A stretch of DNA of 64,000 bases from JAIVJZ01 sp036386515 (lineage in GTDB: Bacteria; Acidobacteriota; Blastocatellia; Pyrinomonadales; Pyrinomonadaceae), in NCBI GenBank assembly GCA_036386515.1, contig DASVVO010000069.1, positions 45,226 to 109,225 of the forward strand, read 5' to 3'. Under the pieces are notes generated by a model. That model had not been told where the DNA came from. It did not search any database and saw nothing but the letters and a program-made list of their open reading frames with translations. The translations under genes were made by a program, and so were the position numbers. This document shows, piece after piece, positions 25,993 through 33,451 of the stretch (position 1 is its first letter; the number at the start of each line of letters is the position of its first letter).

Positions 25993-26158
25993 TGGTCAGC
26001 GGCCTCTGATGTTTGCGCTTGAGGGCAAGAAATTTCAGCAAGAGCAGCCCACTTGTCGATTGTATGTGCGGTGGTATTTACCGCATACGATTAAGGCTTG
26101 CCGGGAGGCTTCGACTTACAGCCGGGGAAGGGGCAGGCCGCCAGGATTGGCAGAGGAT

Positions 26159-26199
26159 GAAACCGCAAGGCGGACTAACGTCGTCCGCCCTGCGGTTTC
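26159..26199 (-). terminator. Strong hairpin after the agmatinase gene
   Basis: GAAACCGCAAGGCGGAC pairs with GTCCGCCCTGCGGTTTC across a seven-base loop, with a single internal mismatch. It lies 50 bases past the agmatinase stop. No clear T-tract follows, so termination is probable rather than certain. Confidence 0.6.
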
Positions 26200-26248
26200 A
26201 GCGAGCCGCTTTGATACACCGGCAGCGGGTGAGTCTTCTTACTGCCTT

Positions 26249-27175
26249 CTAAGCTAACTTTTGCGTCGCCGTCTCGCCGCGCACCCGCGCCGTCTCCGCC
26301 TCGAAGATGTAGGAGAGAGACTTGTGGATCAGCTTCGCGCACAGAAACGCCGACGCGCTGAAACCCTCGACGTAAGAATATTCGGTCATGTCCATGCCGA
26401 CCACACGACGGTTGCGCGCGAGCGTGCGGATGAGTCCCAACACCTCATACCAACCCAGGCCGCCCGGCTCCGGCGTGCCCGTCTGCGCCACGAGCGAGGG
26501 GTCTAGGCCGTCAACGTCAATCGTCAGGTAGACATTCTCGGTCAGCCCCGACACGGCATCGTCCCACCAATCGGTGCGCCCCGCGATGTCTTTCGCCCAG
26601 AAGATGCGCGTCGGCAAACTGTCGATGGCGCGCGCCTCGTCCACCGAAATCGAGCGGATGCCGACCTGCACCGCCGGCAGCTTCAAGTCTTTCACGACGC
26701 GCGCCATGATCGAAGCGTGTGAATGCGGCGTGCCGTCATAGGTATCGCGCAAATCGGCGTGCGCGTCGATTTGCAGCACGGATAAATTCTCGTAGGCCTC
26801 GGCGTGCGCCTGAATCACCGGCCCGCTCACCGAGTGCTCGCCGCCGATCATGCAGACGAGCTTGCCCGTCGCGACGAGTTCACGGGCGCGCTCCAGCAAC
26901 GCCTTCATCATCGCCTCCGGCGGCTCGACCGGCTGCGTCACCTCTGTGGTGTGTATGCCGAGGCGATAAACTTCGGCGTCCGTCTCCTCGTCGTACAACT
27001 CCATGTTGCGCGACGCGTCGATGATCGCCGACGCGCCCGCGCCCGTTCCCGTCCCGTAAGAGACCGTGCCCTCATAAGAGACAGGCCACACGACGATGCG
27101 CGCCTGCTCGAAACTCGACAACTCTTCGTCTTCGATGCCGCCGAAATTCATCGGCAAGTTTGCTGATTCAGACAT
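26249..27175 (-). CDS. speB: Agmatinase / ureohydrolase family enzyme
   Basis: 308 residues. It hydrolyses agmatine (or a related guanidino compound) to putrescine and urea using two Mn ions. The metal-binding motifs are all present: 'GGEHSVSGPV', 'LQIDAHADLRDTYDGTPHSH' and 'LTIDVDGLDPS'. Length and order match SpeB. The related arginase is less likely because of the agmatinase-like 'GTPEPGGLGWYEV' segment, but guanidinobutyrase or proclavaminate-type activity cannot be excluded. It is a single gene with its own terminator-like hairpin and is not obviously linked to the CHAT module to its right. Confidence 0.92.
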   Translation of the reverse strand: MSESANLPMNFGGIEDEELSSFEQARIVVWPVSYEGTVSYGTGTGAGASAIIDASRNMELYDEETDAEVYRLGIHTTEVTQPVEPPEAMMKALLERARELVATGKLVCMIGGEHSVSGPVIQAHAEAYENLSVLQIDAHADLRDTYDGTPHSHASIMARVVKDLKLPAVQVGIRSISVDEARAIDSLPTRIFWAKDIAGRTDWWDDAVSGLTENVYLTIDVDGLDPSLVAQTGTPEPGGLGWYEVLGLIRTLARNRRVVGMDMTEYSYVEGFSASAFLCAKLIHKSLSYIFEAETARVRGETATQKLA

Positions 27176-27625
27176 GCGGACAGTTTAAAATCGGCGGCGA
27201 CGCATGACAAGCGAGAACCTGCGGCGGGAGAGAGCTTTTCCGTTGAAGTGTGTTTTAACAAACGCACGATCCGCGGCCTGGATTCGCGCGTGACTTAACC
27301 CATAACCTGGCGGCGGCTGGAAGCATGAGTTGGCGGAAAGTATAAAATGGAAGCATACGGTGGCGGCAAGTATGATCACAGAGTTAATATTTTTATTGAC
27401 AAGGCGAGGCCGCAGCTTTAGGCTTGGCGCGTCTGACAATCTCTGTGCCTATACCTCCGGCGCGCAGCGCAGGCTTTCTCGCGGGCAATCATTCCTCGCC
27501 AGCTTCACTTCAGCCACTTAACCTATACTTAAGAGGCTCTGCCTGATTGTTCCGCCTTATTCTTCGCATCGGACTCAACCGTAGTTTCCGCACTTCCAAT
27601 ACTACGCTCTAAGAGGAAAAAAAAT
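27176..27625. other. Intergenic stretch left of the CHAT module
   Basis: No gene is supported. It contains dispersed-repeat copy B (27318-27366) and, nearer the module, a TATACT hexamer at 27524-27529 that could be a -10 element, though no good -35 is seen. Confidence 0.45.
27318..27366 (+). repeat. Dispersed repeat, copy B, left of the CHAT module
   Basis: TGGAAGCATGAGTTGGCGG (27318-27336) and TGGAAGCATACGGTGGCGG (27348-27366), 30 bases apart, same orientation as copy A. Confidence 0.8.
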
Positions 27626-28048
27626 ATGCCGTTACCTAATGACTTCGACACCGTTCTCGCGACGATCCAAGATCGCGGAATTATCGACGAAGATGAAGAG
27701 ATGATTGACAAGCGCCTGACGCTCGCCGTCCAGAGCGCGACGATAAGGGGCGGACAGTATGATCTGAGCGCCTTGCACGTCGGCGATTCGATCCTGGGAA
27801 CGGTGGGGAAACTCAAGGCGGCGCTCCACCAGGAGATGTGCAATGTGGAGAAGAAGGAGTTGAAGGAGGATTACAAAGACCTCATCGACAAGGCCCTGTC
27901 TCCCGAGGGGATTACGGCGGTCGGGGTAGTCATTACAGGCATCATTGCCACTATTAACCCCGCTCTAGCCGTCTCAAACGTGATCGTCTTCCTTGCCATC
28001 TGGCTGCTGCGGCGCGGCCTGAACCGCTGGTGCAGCCTGCCGTCCTGA
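27626..28048 (+). CDS. Small membrane-anchored first protein of the CHAT/ParA module
   Basis: 140 residues. An acidic helical N-terminal domain (DTVLATIQDRGIIDEDEEMI onwards, about residues 1-90) is followed by a hydrophobic region at about residues 95-130 (ITAVGVVITGIIATINPALA, VSNVIVFLAIWLLRR) that should form one or two TM helices. I recognise no domain. AAGAGG lies nine bases before the ATG. It ends 23 bases before the CHAT gene on the same strand. By position it may be the membrane partner, adaptor or effector of the CHAT protease. Confidence 0.75.
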   Translation: MPLPNDFDTVLATIQDRGIIDEDEEMIDKRLTLAVQSATIRGGQYDLSALHVGDSILGTVGKLKAALHQEMCNVEKKELKEDYKDLIDKALSPEGITAVGVVITGIIATINPALAVSNVIVFLAIWLLRRGLNRWCSLPS

Positions 28049-28071
28049 AGCCACGTAAGGGAGTTCCTGCC

Positions 28072-29319
28072 ATGGGCATAGAAATATTCCACCTCACGAT
28101 CAAACAGGTTGGGGACGTTACTGACGGCCGTTTCCACGTTTACGCCGGGGATGCCGAGAGCGAGGCGGAGGAGGTAATCTTCACGCGGGATGAGGAGCTG
28201 AGCGGCCTCATGGACAAGTTGCACGAGCGGAAAAACCTGGCCTACGGATTCCTGAACTTCTTCGAGCAAGAGACTGGTTGCGCCAAAATCGGGGCGAAAC
28301 TCTTCAAGGACTTCTTCGTCGGCCACGCGCTGCAAAAGTATAAAGACTATCGCGCGAAAATTTCCGACAGCGCGCCGCGGATAGCCGTCCACATCCCTCC
28401 AACCCTCTACTACCTGCCGTGGGAAGTCTTGCGCGAGTCCGAGGAACCCACCGGGCAGTTCCTGTCCATCGAGGGATCGGTTATACGTTATTCCTCAGAT
28501 TCACCGCAGCTAGACGTGAGACTACACGCCGACCGCCCGGACATCTCCAAGTTGCTGTTCATGTTGGCAAGCCCCGAGGAAAATCCCCTGATCGGAAATT
28601 ACGAGCCGGAGGACATGAGTTCTTTACAGTTCTTCCGCGTAGACCCGGCGAGTTATAACAACTTCAGGAAGATGCTGGCCGACGTTCAACCCTTCGGGCT
28701 GGCCTTTTTCGGGCACGGCGAGATCGACGCGGAAGGTAATAGCTACCTCGTCTTCGTTGAAGAAGTGAGGTCGTTGAAAGGCAGACGCTTGCTGCGCGAT
28801 CTTAAGGCGGGATACAGTTTCGGCAATGAGTTGAAGGCCGCCCGGAAGATGAGGGTCGCCTGTATCCTCGCCTGCGAGAGCGCGTGGGTGGGCGACAAGG
28901 TCACGTTCCAGAACAGCATCGCCGGCTCCATCCTGCTGTATACCCGGATTGACTTCGTCATTGGAGCGCAAACACCGATTGACTTCTTCGCGGCGCAGGA
29001 GTTTCTCATCAATACGCTGGCCGGGCTGGCCGAGCACATGCCGCTCGATCTCGCGCTGACCCAGGGCAGAAAAGCGATCCGCGACATTATCCCCCTTGGT
29101 GTGCGGAAGGAGAGTTGGAGAGATTGGTGGGTACCCGTTCTCTACGCGCGGACGACGGACTTCGAGTTGTTCCCCCGGCCTAACCCAATCCCTTTGCCCG
29201 GCACGGTCGTGGAGCGAGCAACGCCGTCAGGGTCAAGGTTTTTCAGCGCGGTGAAGAGTCTGCTCAACCGTGAATTGTTCGCCGATAGCAAAGCACCAAC
29301 GGACATATTGGGTGGGTGA
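28072..29319 (+). CDS. CHAT-domain (caspase-like) protease
   Basis: 415 residues from the ATG at 28072, preceded by AAGGGAG at eight bases. An N-terminal region of about 100 residues is followed by a CHAT fold beginning around 'PRIAVHIPPTLYYLPWEVLR'. The catalytic pair of clan CD is visible: H215 in 'LAFFGHGEI' and C268 in 'RVACILACESAW', with the usual 'VIGAQTPIDFFAA' strand after it. The tail (about 370-415) is polar and could bind a partner. CHAT proteases act in bacterial conflict systems, for example on gasdermins or Craspase targets; the target here is unknown. It sits between a small membrane protein and a ParA-like ATPase in a tight cluster. Confidence 0.9.
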   Translation: MGIEIFHLTIKQVGDVTDGRFHVYAGDAESEAEEVIFTRDEELSGLMDKLHERKNLAYGFLNFFEQETGCAKIGAKLFKDFFVGHALQKYKDYRAKISDSAPRIAVHIPPTLYYLPWEVLRESEEPTGQFLSIEGSVIRYSSDSPQLDVRLHADRPDISKLLFMLASPEENPLIGNYEPEDMSSLQFFRVDPASYNNFRKMLADVQPFGLAFFGHGEIDAEGNSYLVFVEEVRSLKGRRLLRDLKAGYSFGNELKAARKMRVACILACESAWVGDKVTFQNSIAGSILLYTRIDFVIGAQTPIDFFAAQEFLINTLAGLAEHMPLDLALTQGRKAIRDIIPLGVRKESWRDWWVPVLYARTTDFELFPRPNPIPLPGTVVERATPSGSRFFSAVKSLLNRELFADSKAPTDILGG

Positions 29320-29359
29320 AGAGATCGAACGACCTCCAAAAGGGAGAGATAACCGCATC

Positions 29360-30934
29360 GTGAACACCCCAGCAAACCAGCAAGACCCGCTCGGCCAAGT
29401 GCTCTGCTTCGTGAGCGCGAAAGGGGGAACCGGTAAGACGGTGCTCTCCGCCACCACCGCGTACACACTGCTTCAGTCGGGGATGAGTGTCGTCGCCATC
29501 GACGCCGACTTCTCGACACGCGGCCTGTCGCTCTACCTCCTCGGCAGCGTCCTCGATTCGAGCGAACTCAACGTCCAGAGCAAGAACTGCCTGGCCGACG
29601 CGATCCTTGACAAGGTGGAGATCAGGGACGTAACCCCGCTGCCAGTCATCAACGGGGGGGTGGAATACAACCTTATCATCTCCAACAAGGAGGTGTGGCG
29701 AGGGGGCGTACCCGACGAGCGGTTCCTTGGCGGCAACTTGCAGGAGCAGACGACCACCACCCCGGAGCAGTATTTCCACTTCCTGCGGGAGCTGTGCGAG
29801 AGGCTCCGGCGCGAGTTCGATTACATCATCATAGACACGCGCGGCGGGTACGACTTCACCAGCGCGGCCCCGGCCGCGGTCGCCGATGGCTACGTCCTTG
29901 TCCTGGAGGCCGACAAGGTCTCCATCGAGCAGGTCGGCGCGTTCAAGAAGAAGGTGGACGAGTTCGCCGAATCGCTGTCGGCGCACGAGGGGCAGAGGAT
30001 CGTAGCCTCACTCAAGGGCTTCATCGTCAACAAGGCGCTCTTCTCGGCGGACGAGGAGGTATTCCCGGAGGTGCTGGCGCGCCTGTACGAGTCAAAGACC
30101 TTCGGTGTGGTGCCCGCCGACAACGACGTGATCAGGTCTTACCAGCGCAAGAACATTCCCCTCGAAAAGTATCCGGCGTCGGATTTCTCCTACTACAGCC
30201 TCCAGGCGATTGAGCGCATCGTTTCGCCCTCGGTCAACTGGCAATCGCCCGCGTGCAGAAAGAAATTCCGGAGTTTCCAGTCTTCCGTTCGGGCGGCGTG
30301 GGTCGCCAGGCGGAGCGTCGAGAGGCTCCAAGGGTGGATTCCCGCGCTGCTCATAGCCCTGGCCGCCTCCTCGATCATCTTCTACCTCCTCTTCAAAGAA
30401 GGTGCCTTCGAGAAGGCATTGCAGACCTTCTATGTGGCGCTGGCCGTCTTTATGCTTTTCGCCGTGGCGAGTTCGATGCTGCGCTTCATATCCTTCCTTC
30501 AAAAAGAGGGCGCGGCGCGGGGGTGGCGATATTTTGTGGCGGCGTCCTCGCTGGCCGTCATGTTAGGTCTCGTATACCTGACGGCTTACGACATCCCGAA
30601 GACCTTTTCGCAAGACTCCCTGCTTGAAGCGATCAAGGAGCGGGACACAATTGTTGCCCGCCAGAGCGCCGAGAACAAATCCATCGAGATAGAGATGAAG
30701 AAGGCCATTGAAGAAGCACAGATTCTCATCTCTGACAAGCAGCAGGCCTTACAGATGGTTAGCGATCAGAACACGCAGCTCACTGACTTGCAGAACCAGT
30801 TGACCCAGGCCAGGGCGCTGACCTCCGCGACGAGAAGGGATTTGAATACTGCCAGGAACAATTTGCTCAGTGTTCAGCAACAGCTCGAATTCTGCAAGCA
30901 ACTCCTGGAAAGGTGTGAGAGCAAAACCAGGTGA
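29360..30934 (+). CDS. ParA/MinD-like ATPase with membrane helices and coiled-coil tail
   Basis: 524 residues from a GTG at 29360 (AGGGAGAG upstream; an earlier TTG would overlap the CHAT gene). Residues 10-310 form a ParA/MinD P-loop ATPase: deviant Walker A 'SAKGGTGKTV' with signature Lys K21, Walker A-prime 'VVAIDADFSTRG', and Walker B 'DYIIIDTRGGYD'. Three hydrophobic helices follow ('WIPALLIALAASSIIFYLLF', 'TFYVALAVFMLFAVASSMLR', 'VAASSLAVMLGLVYLTAYDI'), then a coiled coil of about 90 residues rich in Gln, Glu, Lys and Asn. ParA proteins normally bind membrane or DNA reversibly; permanent anchoring plus a coiled coil is unusual. It is the third gene of the CHAT module. Confidence 0.9.
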   Translation: MNTPANQQDPLGQVLCFVSAKGGTGKTVLSATTAYTLLQSGMSVVAIDADFSTRGLSLYLLGSVLDSSELNVQSKNCLADAILDKVEIRDVTPLPVINGGVEYNLIISNKEVWRGGVPDERFLGGNLQEQTTTTPEQYFHFLRELCERLRREFDYIIIDTRGGYDFTSAAPAAVADGYVLVLEADKVSIEQVGAFKKKVDEFAESLSAHEGQRIVASLKGFIVNKALFSADEEVFPEVLARLYESKTFGVVPADNDVIRSYQRKNIPLEKYPASDFSYYSLQAIERIVSPSVNWQSPACRKKFRSFQSSVRAAWVARRSVERLQGWIPALLIALAASSIIFYLLFKEGAFEKALQTFYVALAVFMLFAVASSMLRFISFLQKEGAARGWRYFVAASSLAVMLGLVYLTAYDIPKTFSQDSLLEAIKERDTIVARQSAENKSIEIEMKKAIEEAQILISDKQQALQMVSDQNTQLTDLQNQLTQARALTSATRRDLNTARNNLLSVQQQLEFCKQLLERCESKTR

Positions 30935-31004
30935 CCAGCGGCTCGTCGGGCTTTGCCCCGCGGACAACTCCCGCAGTACACCCACCCGCGGCTTTGTGTG
31001 GTAC

Positions 31005-31153
31005 GGTCGCGGGCAGAATACGCAGTTTCCGAACTCCGTAAGCAGGGGATATATCCTTCAAGGAAACAGGTAGCTAATTTCTTAGGCAAACCTAATTACC
31101 TAAATGTCCGTGCCATGCCGCCTATCCTGCGTAAAGCTCTGGGACAGCAATAA
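31005..31153 (+). pseudogene. Possible remnant of a TnsD/TniQ-type transposition protein
   Basis: The plus-strand frame ending at 31153 encodes 'YAVSELRKQGIYPSRKQVAN', 'FLGKPNYLNVRAMPPILRKA', then LGQQ and a stop. This resembles the small helical repeats near the C-termini of TnsD/TniQ target-selection proteins (pattern 'GxYPSxRxV...LR...R.A...L'). Only about 45 residues are present and no upstream part of such a gene exists, so it is a truncated fragment. Similarity is judged from memory of the family pattern and could be misleading. Confidence 0.4.
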
Positions 31154-31200
31154 TAGCTTATCTCTGGTGGAATCTTAATTCCGTTAATTCCTGGAGTGCA

Positions 31201-31273
31201 GAGAAGCATAAGTTGGCGAATCGTGACTGGAAGCATAAGTTGGCGGATTCCGCCAACTTATGCTTCCAGTCAC
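31201..31273. repeat. Dispersed repeat, copy C, with a perfect 25-bp inverted repeat
   Basis: A diverged unit at 31201-31219, a unit TGGAAGCATAAGTTGGCGG at 31228-31246, and an inverted unit at 31250-31268. The last two form perfect 25-base arms, 31223-31247 and 31249-31273, around one base. It lies between the transposition-protein remnant and the selenocysteine tRNA gene. Confidence 0.9.
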
Positions 31274-31303
31274 GTCGCGCGCGATCCGATCCTAAGGGGC
31301 TGA

Positions 31304-31402
31304 TGGCGGAGGCGTGTGGGAATCGAACCCACCTGAGCCTGTTCTCACAGTCTCACAGACGGTTTTGAAGACCGAGCCATTCACCAGAACAGATGCGCCT
31401 CC
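31304..31402 (-). tRNA. selC: Selenocysteine tRNA (anticodon TCA)
   Basis: On the minus strand the gene begins GGAGGCGC and ends CGCCTCC-G-CCA, so CCA is encoded. The D-stem has six pairs (CTGTTC with GAATGG, counting G-T pairs) around a four-base TGGT loop, as in tRNA-Sec. The anticodon loop CTTCAAA has TCA at 31366-31368, which reads UGA. A long variable arm (CTGT...ACAG) and the T-arm GTGGG-TTCGATT-CCCAC follow. At 99 bases it is longer than ordinary tRNAs and close to E. coli selC. The discriminator G also matches. It implies that selenoproteins and selA/selB exist elsewhere in the genome. tRNA-Sec genes are known integration sites. Confidence 0.95.
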
Positions 31403-31561
31403 GTGAGGTTTGAAACGCTTGAAACCCTACGCGCGGCGGGCGTCCGCTGTCAAGCGCGCGCCCGCCGCGCCTCGTCCTGGTCAACCCCCCTCGAAAACTC
31501 GTGGCGTGAGCGGCGCGCAACACTGACCCTCGCACCGCTCGCGCCGTCGCCTCTTCAGTCC

Positions 31562-31590
31562 TTGACCGGCCGGCCGGAGAGCGTTAAAAT
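31562..31590 (+). promoter_or_regulatory. Sigma-70-type promoter of the boxC operon
   Basis: TTGACC (31562-31567) and TAAAAT (31585-31590) are separated by exactly 17 bases. The expected start point is about 31597, directly at the palindrome. Confidence 0.65.
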
Positions 31591-31596
31591 CGCAAA

Positions 31597-31614
31597 TTCG
31601 AACGAGCGTTCGAA
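31597..31614. promoter_or_regulatory. Palindromic operator, candidate TetR site
   Basis: TTCGAACG-AG-CGTTCGAA is a perfect 8-base inverted repeat with a two-base centre, at the expected transcription start of the boxC operon and 111 bases before the boxC start codon. Its size and symmetry suit a TetR-family dimer, and a TetR gene is the third gene of the operon, which would give autoregulation. Confidence 0.6.
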
Positions 31615-31724
31615 AAATGGAAAAATAACTTTGACGGCCGGACGAGCCGACGCGAAAGCTCGAACCCTGATTCGACTTCGGGCGTGCGGCCGCGCGAACA
31701 ACCTGGTTGGAGTTCTGTTATCCG

Positions 31725-33362
31725 ATGATTAATTTCGAGACGACACCCGAATCATACAAGCACTGGAAACTGGCTATAGACGGCGCGGTCGCCACGCTCA
31801 CGATGGACGTGCAGGAAGACGAGACGCTGGCCGATGGCTACAAATTGAAGCTCAACTCCTACGACCTCGGCGTTGACATCGAACTCGCCGACGCCGTGCA
31901 GCGTCTGCGCTTCGAGCACCCGGAAGTTCAGGTGGTGATGGTGACGAGCCTCAAGCCGCGTATCTTTTGCGCGGGCGCGAACATCTACATGCTCGGCACT
32001 TCGTCACACGCCTTCAAGGTCAACTTCTGCAAGTTCACCAACGAGACGCGCTGCGCCATCGAAGACGCCTCCGCCAACTCCGGCCAACGCTACGTGGCCG
32101 CCTTGAACGGCACGGCTTCCGGCGGCGGCTACGAACTCGCCATCGCCTGCGACGAAATCTATCTCGTGGACGACGGCAACTCCGCCGTCTCGCTCCCCGA
32201 AGTTCCCCTGCTCGGCGTGCTGCCCGGCACGGGCGGACTCACGCGGCTCGTGGACAAGCGCAAAATCCGGCGCGACCGCGCCGACGTTTTCTCAACCCTG
32301 GCCGAAGGGTTGAAGGGCAAGCGCGCGAAAGAGTGGGGGCTGATCGACGGTTATTTTCCGACGAGCAAATTTCAGGAGGCGATGGCCGCGCACGTCCACG
32401 GCCTCGTGCGCGACGACGGCGCGAAGGGCGCGTCGCCGAAAGGGATCAAGCTCAACCCGCTGCGCGTCGAGGCGACGAGCGAGGGGCGCGAGTATAAGTA
32501 CGTCAGCGTGAAACTGAATCGCGAGAAGCGTTACGCCGACTTGACGGTGCGCGCGCCGCAGGAGGGCGAGCAGCCCACGACCATCGAAGAGATCGAACGA
32601 CTCGGAGACGCTTACTGGCCGCTCCAAGTCTATCGCGAACTCGACGACGCGCTCCTGCACCTGCGCATGAACGAACTGGAGATCGGCCTCGTCTGCACGC
32701 GCACCGAGGGAGACATCCAGGCCGTGCTGGCCGCCGACCGCACGCTCCTCGCCCACAAAGACCACTGGCTCGCGCGCGAGATCATCCTCTACATGGCGCG
32801 CGTGCTGCGTCGTCTCGATCTCACGGCCAAGAGTTTCTTCGCGCTCATCGAACCGGGCAGTTGCTTCGCCGGGAACTTGCTCGAACTCGCCCTCTCGGCC
32901 GACCGCACTTATATGCTGAACGACCCGGAGACGCCGGTGGAGGTCGCCACGAGCGAGTTCAACGCGGGCGCGCTCCCGATGTCGAACGGGCTGACGCGCC
33001 TCCAGTCGCGCTTCCTCGCCGCGCCCGAGCACGCCGGTGAAATTCTCGCACACGAGGGCGCGTTCGACGCCGAAGCCGCCGAGGAGGCCGGCCTCGTCAC
33101 CTTCGCGCCCGACGACCTCGACTGGGAAGACAAGATTCGCGTGGACATCGAGGAGCGCACCTCGCTCTCGCCGGACGCGCTGACGGGCATGGAAGCATCC
33201 CTGCGCTTCGCCGGGCAGGAAACGATGGACACCAAGATTTTCGGGCGGCTGACCGCCTGGCAGAACTGGATTTTCCAACGCCCGAACGCCGTCGGCCCCG
33301 AAGGCGCGCTGACCAACTACGGCAAACCGACGCAGGCGCAGTTCGACTATAAGAGAACTTAA
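31725..33362 (+). CDS. boxC: Benzoyl-CoA-dihydrodiol lyase (ring-cleaving), BoxC
   Basis: 545 residues from the ATG at 31725. BoxC is a double crotonase-fold enzyme that hydrolytically opens 2,3-epoxybenzoyl-CoA to 3,4-dehydroadipyl-CoA semialdehyde and formate in the aerobic box pathway. Diagnostic segments are 'LKPRIFCAGANIYMLG', 'ALNGTASGGGYELAIACDEI' and 'VSLPEVPLLGVLPGTGGLTR', carrying both crotonase glutamates. Length matches known BoxC. It heads the catabolic operon behind a promoter with a palindromic operator, and boxB follows after a heptad-word hairpin. The ring-attacking partner reductase BoxA and dehydrogenase BoxD are not in the window. Confidence 0.95.
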   Translation: MINFETTPESYKHWKLAIDGAVATLTMDVQEDETLADGYKLKLNSYDLGVDIELADAVQRLRFEHPEVQVVMVTSLKPRIFCAGANIYMLGTSSHAFKVNFCKFTNETRCAIEDASANSGQRYVAALNGTASGGGYELAIACDEIYLVDDGNSAVSLPEVPLLGVLPGTGGLTRLVDKRKIRRDRADVFSTLAEGLKGKRAKEWGLIDGYFPTSKFQEAMAAHVHGLVRDDGAKGASPKGIKLNPLRVEATSEGREYKYVSVKLNREKRYADLTVRAPQEGEQPTTIEEIERLGDAYWPLQVYRELDDALLHLRMNELEIGLVCTRTEGDIQAVLAADRTLLAHKDHWLAREIILYMARVLRRLDLTAKSFFALIEPGSCFAGNLLELALSADRTYMLNDPETPVEVATSEFNAGALPMSNGLTRLQSRFLAAPEHAGEILAHEGAFDAEAAEEAGLVTFAPDDLDWEDKIRVDIEERTSLSPDALTGMEASLRFAGQETMDTKIFGRLTAWQNWIFQRPNAVGPEGALTNYGKPTQAQFDYKRT

Positions 33363-33367
33363 AAGCG

Positions 33368-33440
33368 GTGACGGGTGACGGGTGACAAGTTAAAAGCAGA
33401 ACTTGTTCTTTCCTGTCACCCGTCACCTGTCACCCGTCAC
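33368..33440. repeat. Heptad-word hairpin (hairpin 4, word GTGACGG/A)
   Basis: Left arm 33368-33391, right arm 33414-33440, the right arm one heptad longer. It lies in the boxC-boxB gap. Confidence 0.92.
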
Positions 33441-33451
33441 GAGGGTTAATT

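Larger units (their letters stand above)
30935..31303. other. Intergenic stretch between the CHAT module and selC
   Basis: It contains a TnsD/TniQ-like coding remnant and a cluster of dispersed-repeat units, each listed separately. Base composition is more AT-rich than the flanking genes. Confidence 0.6.
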
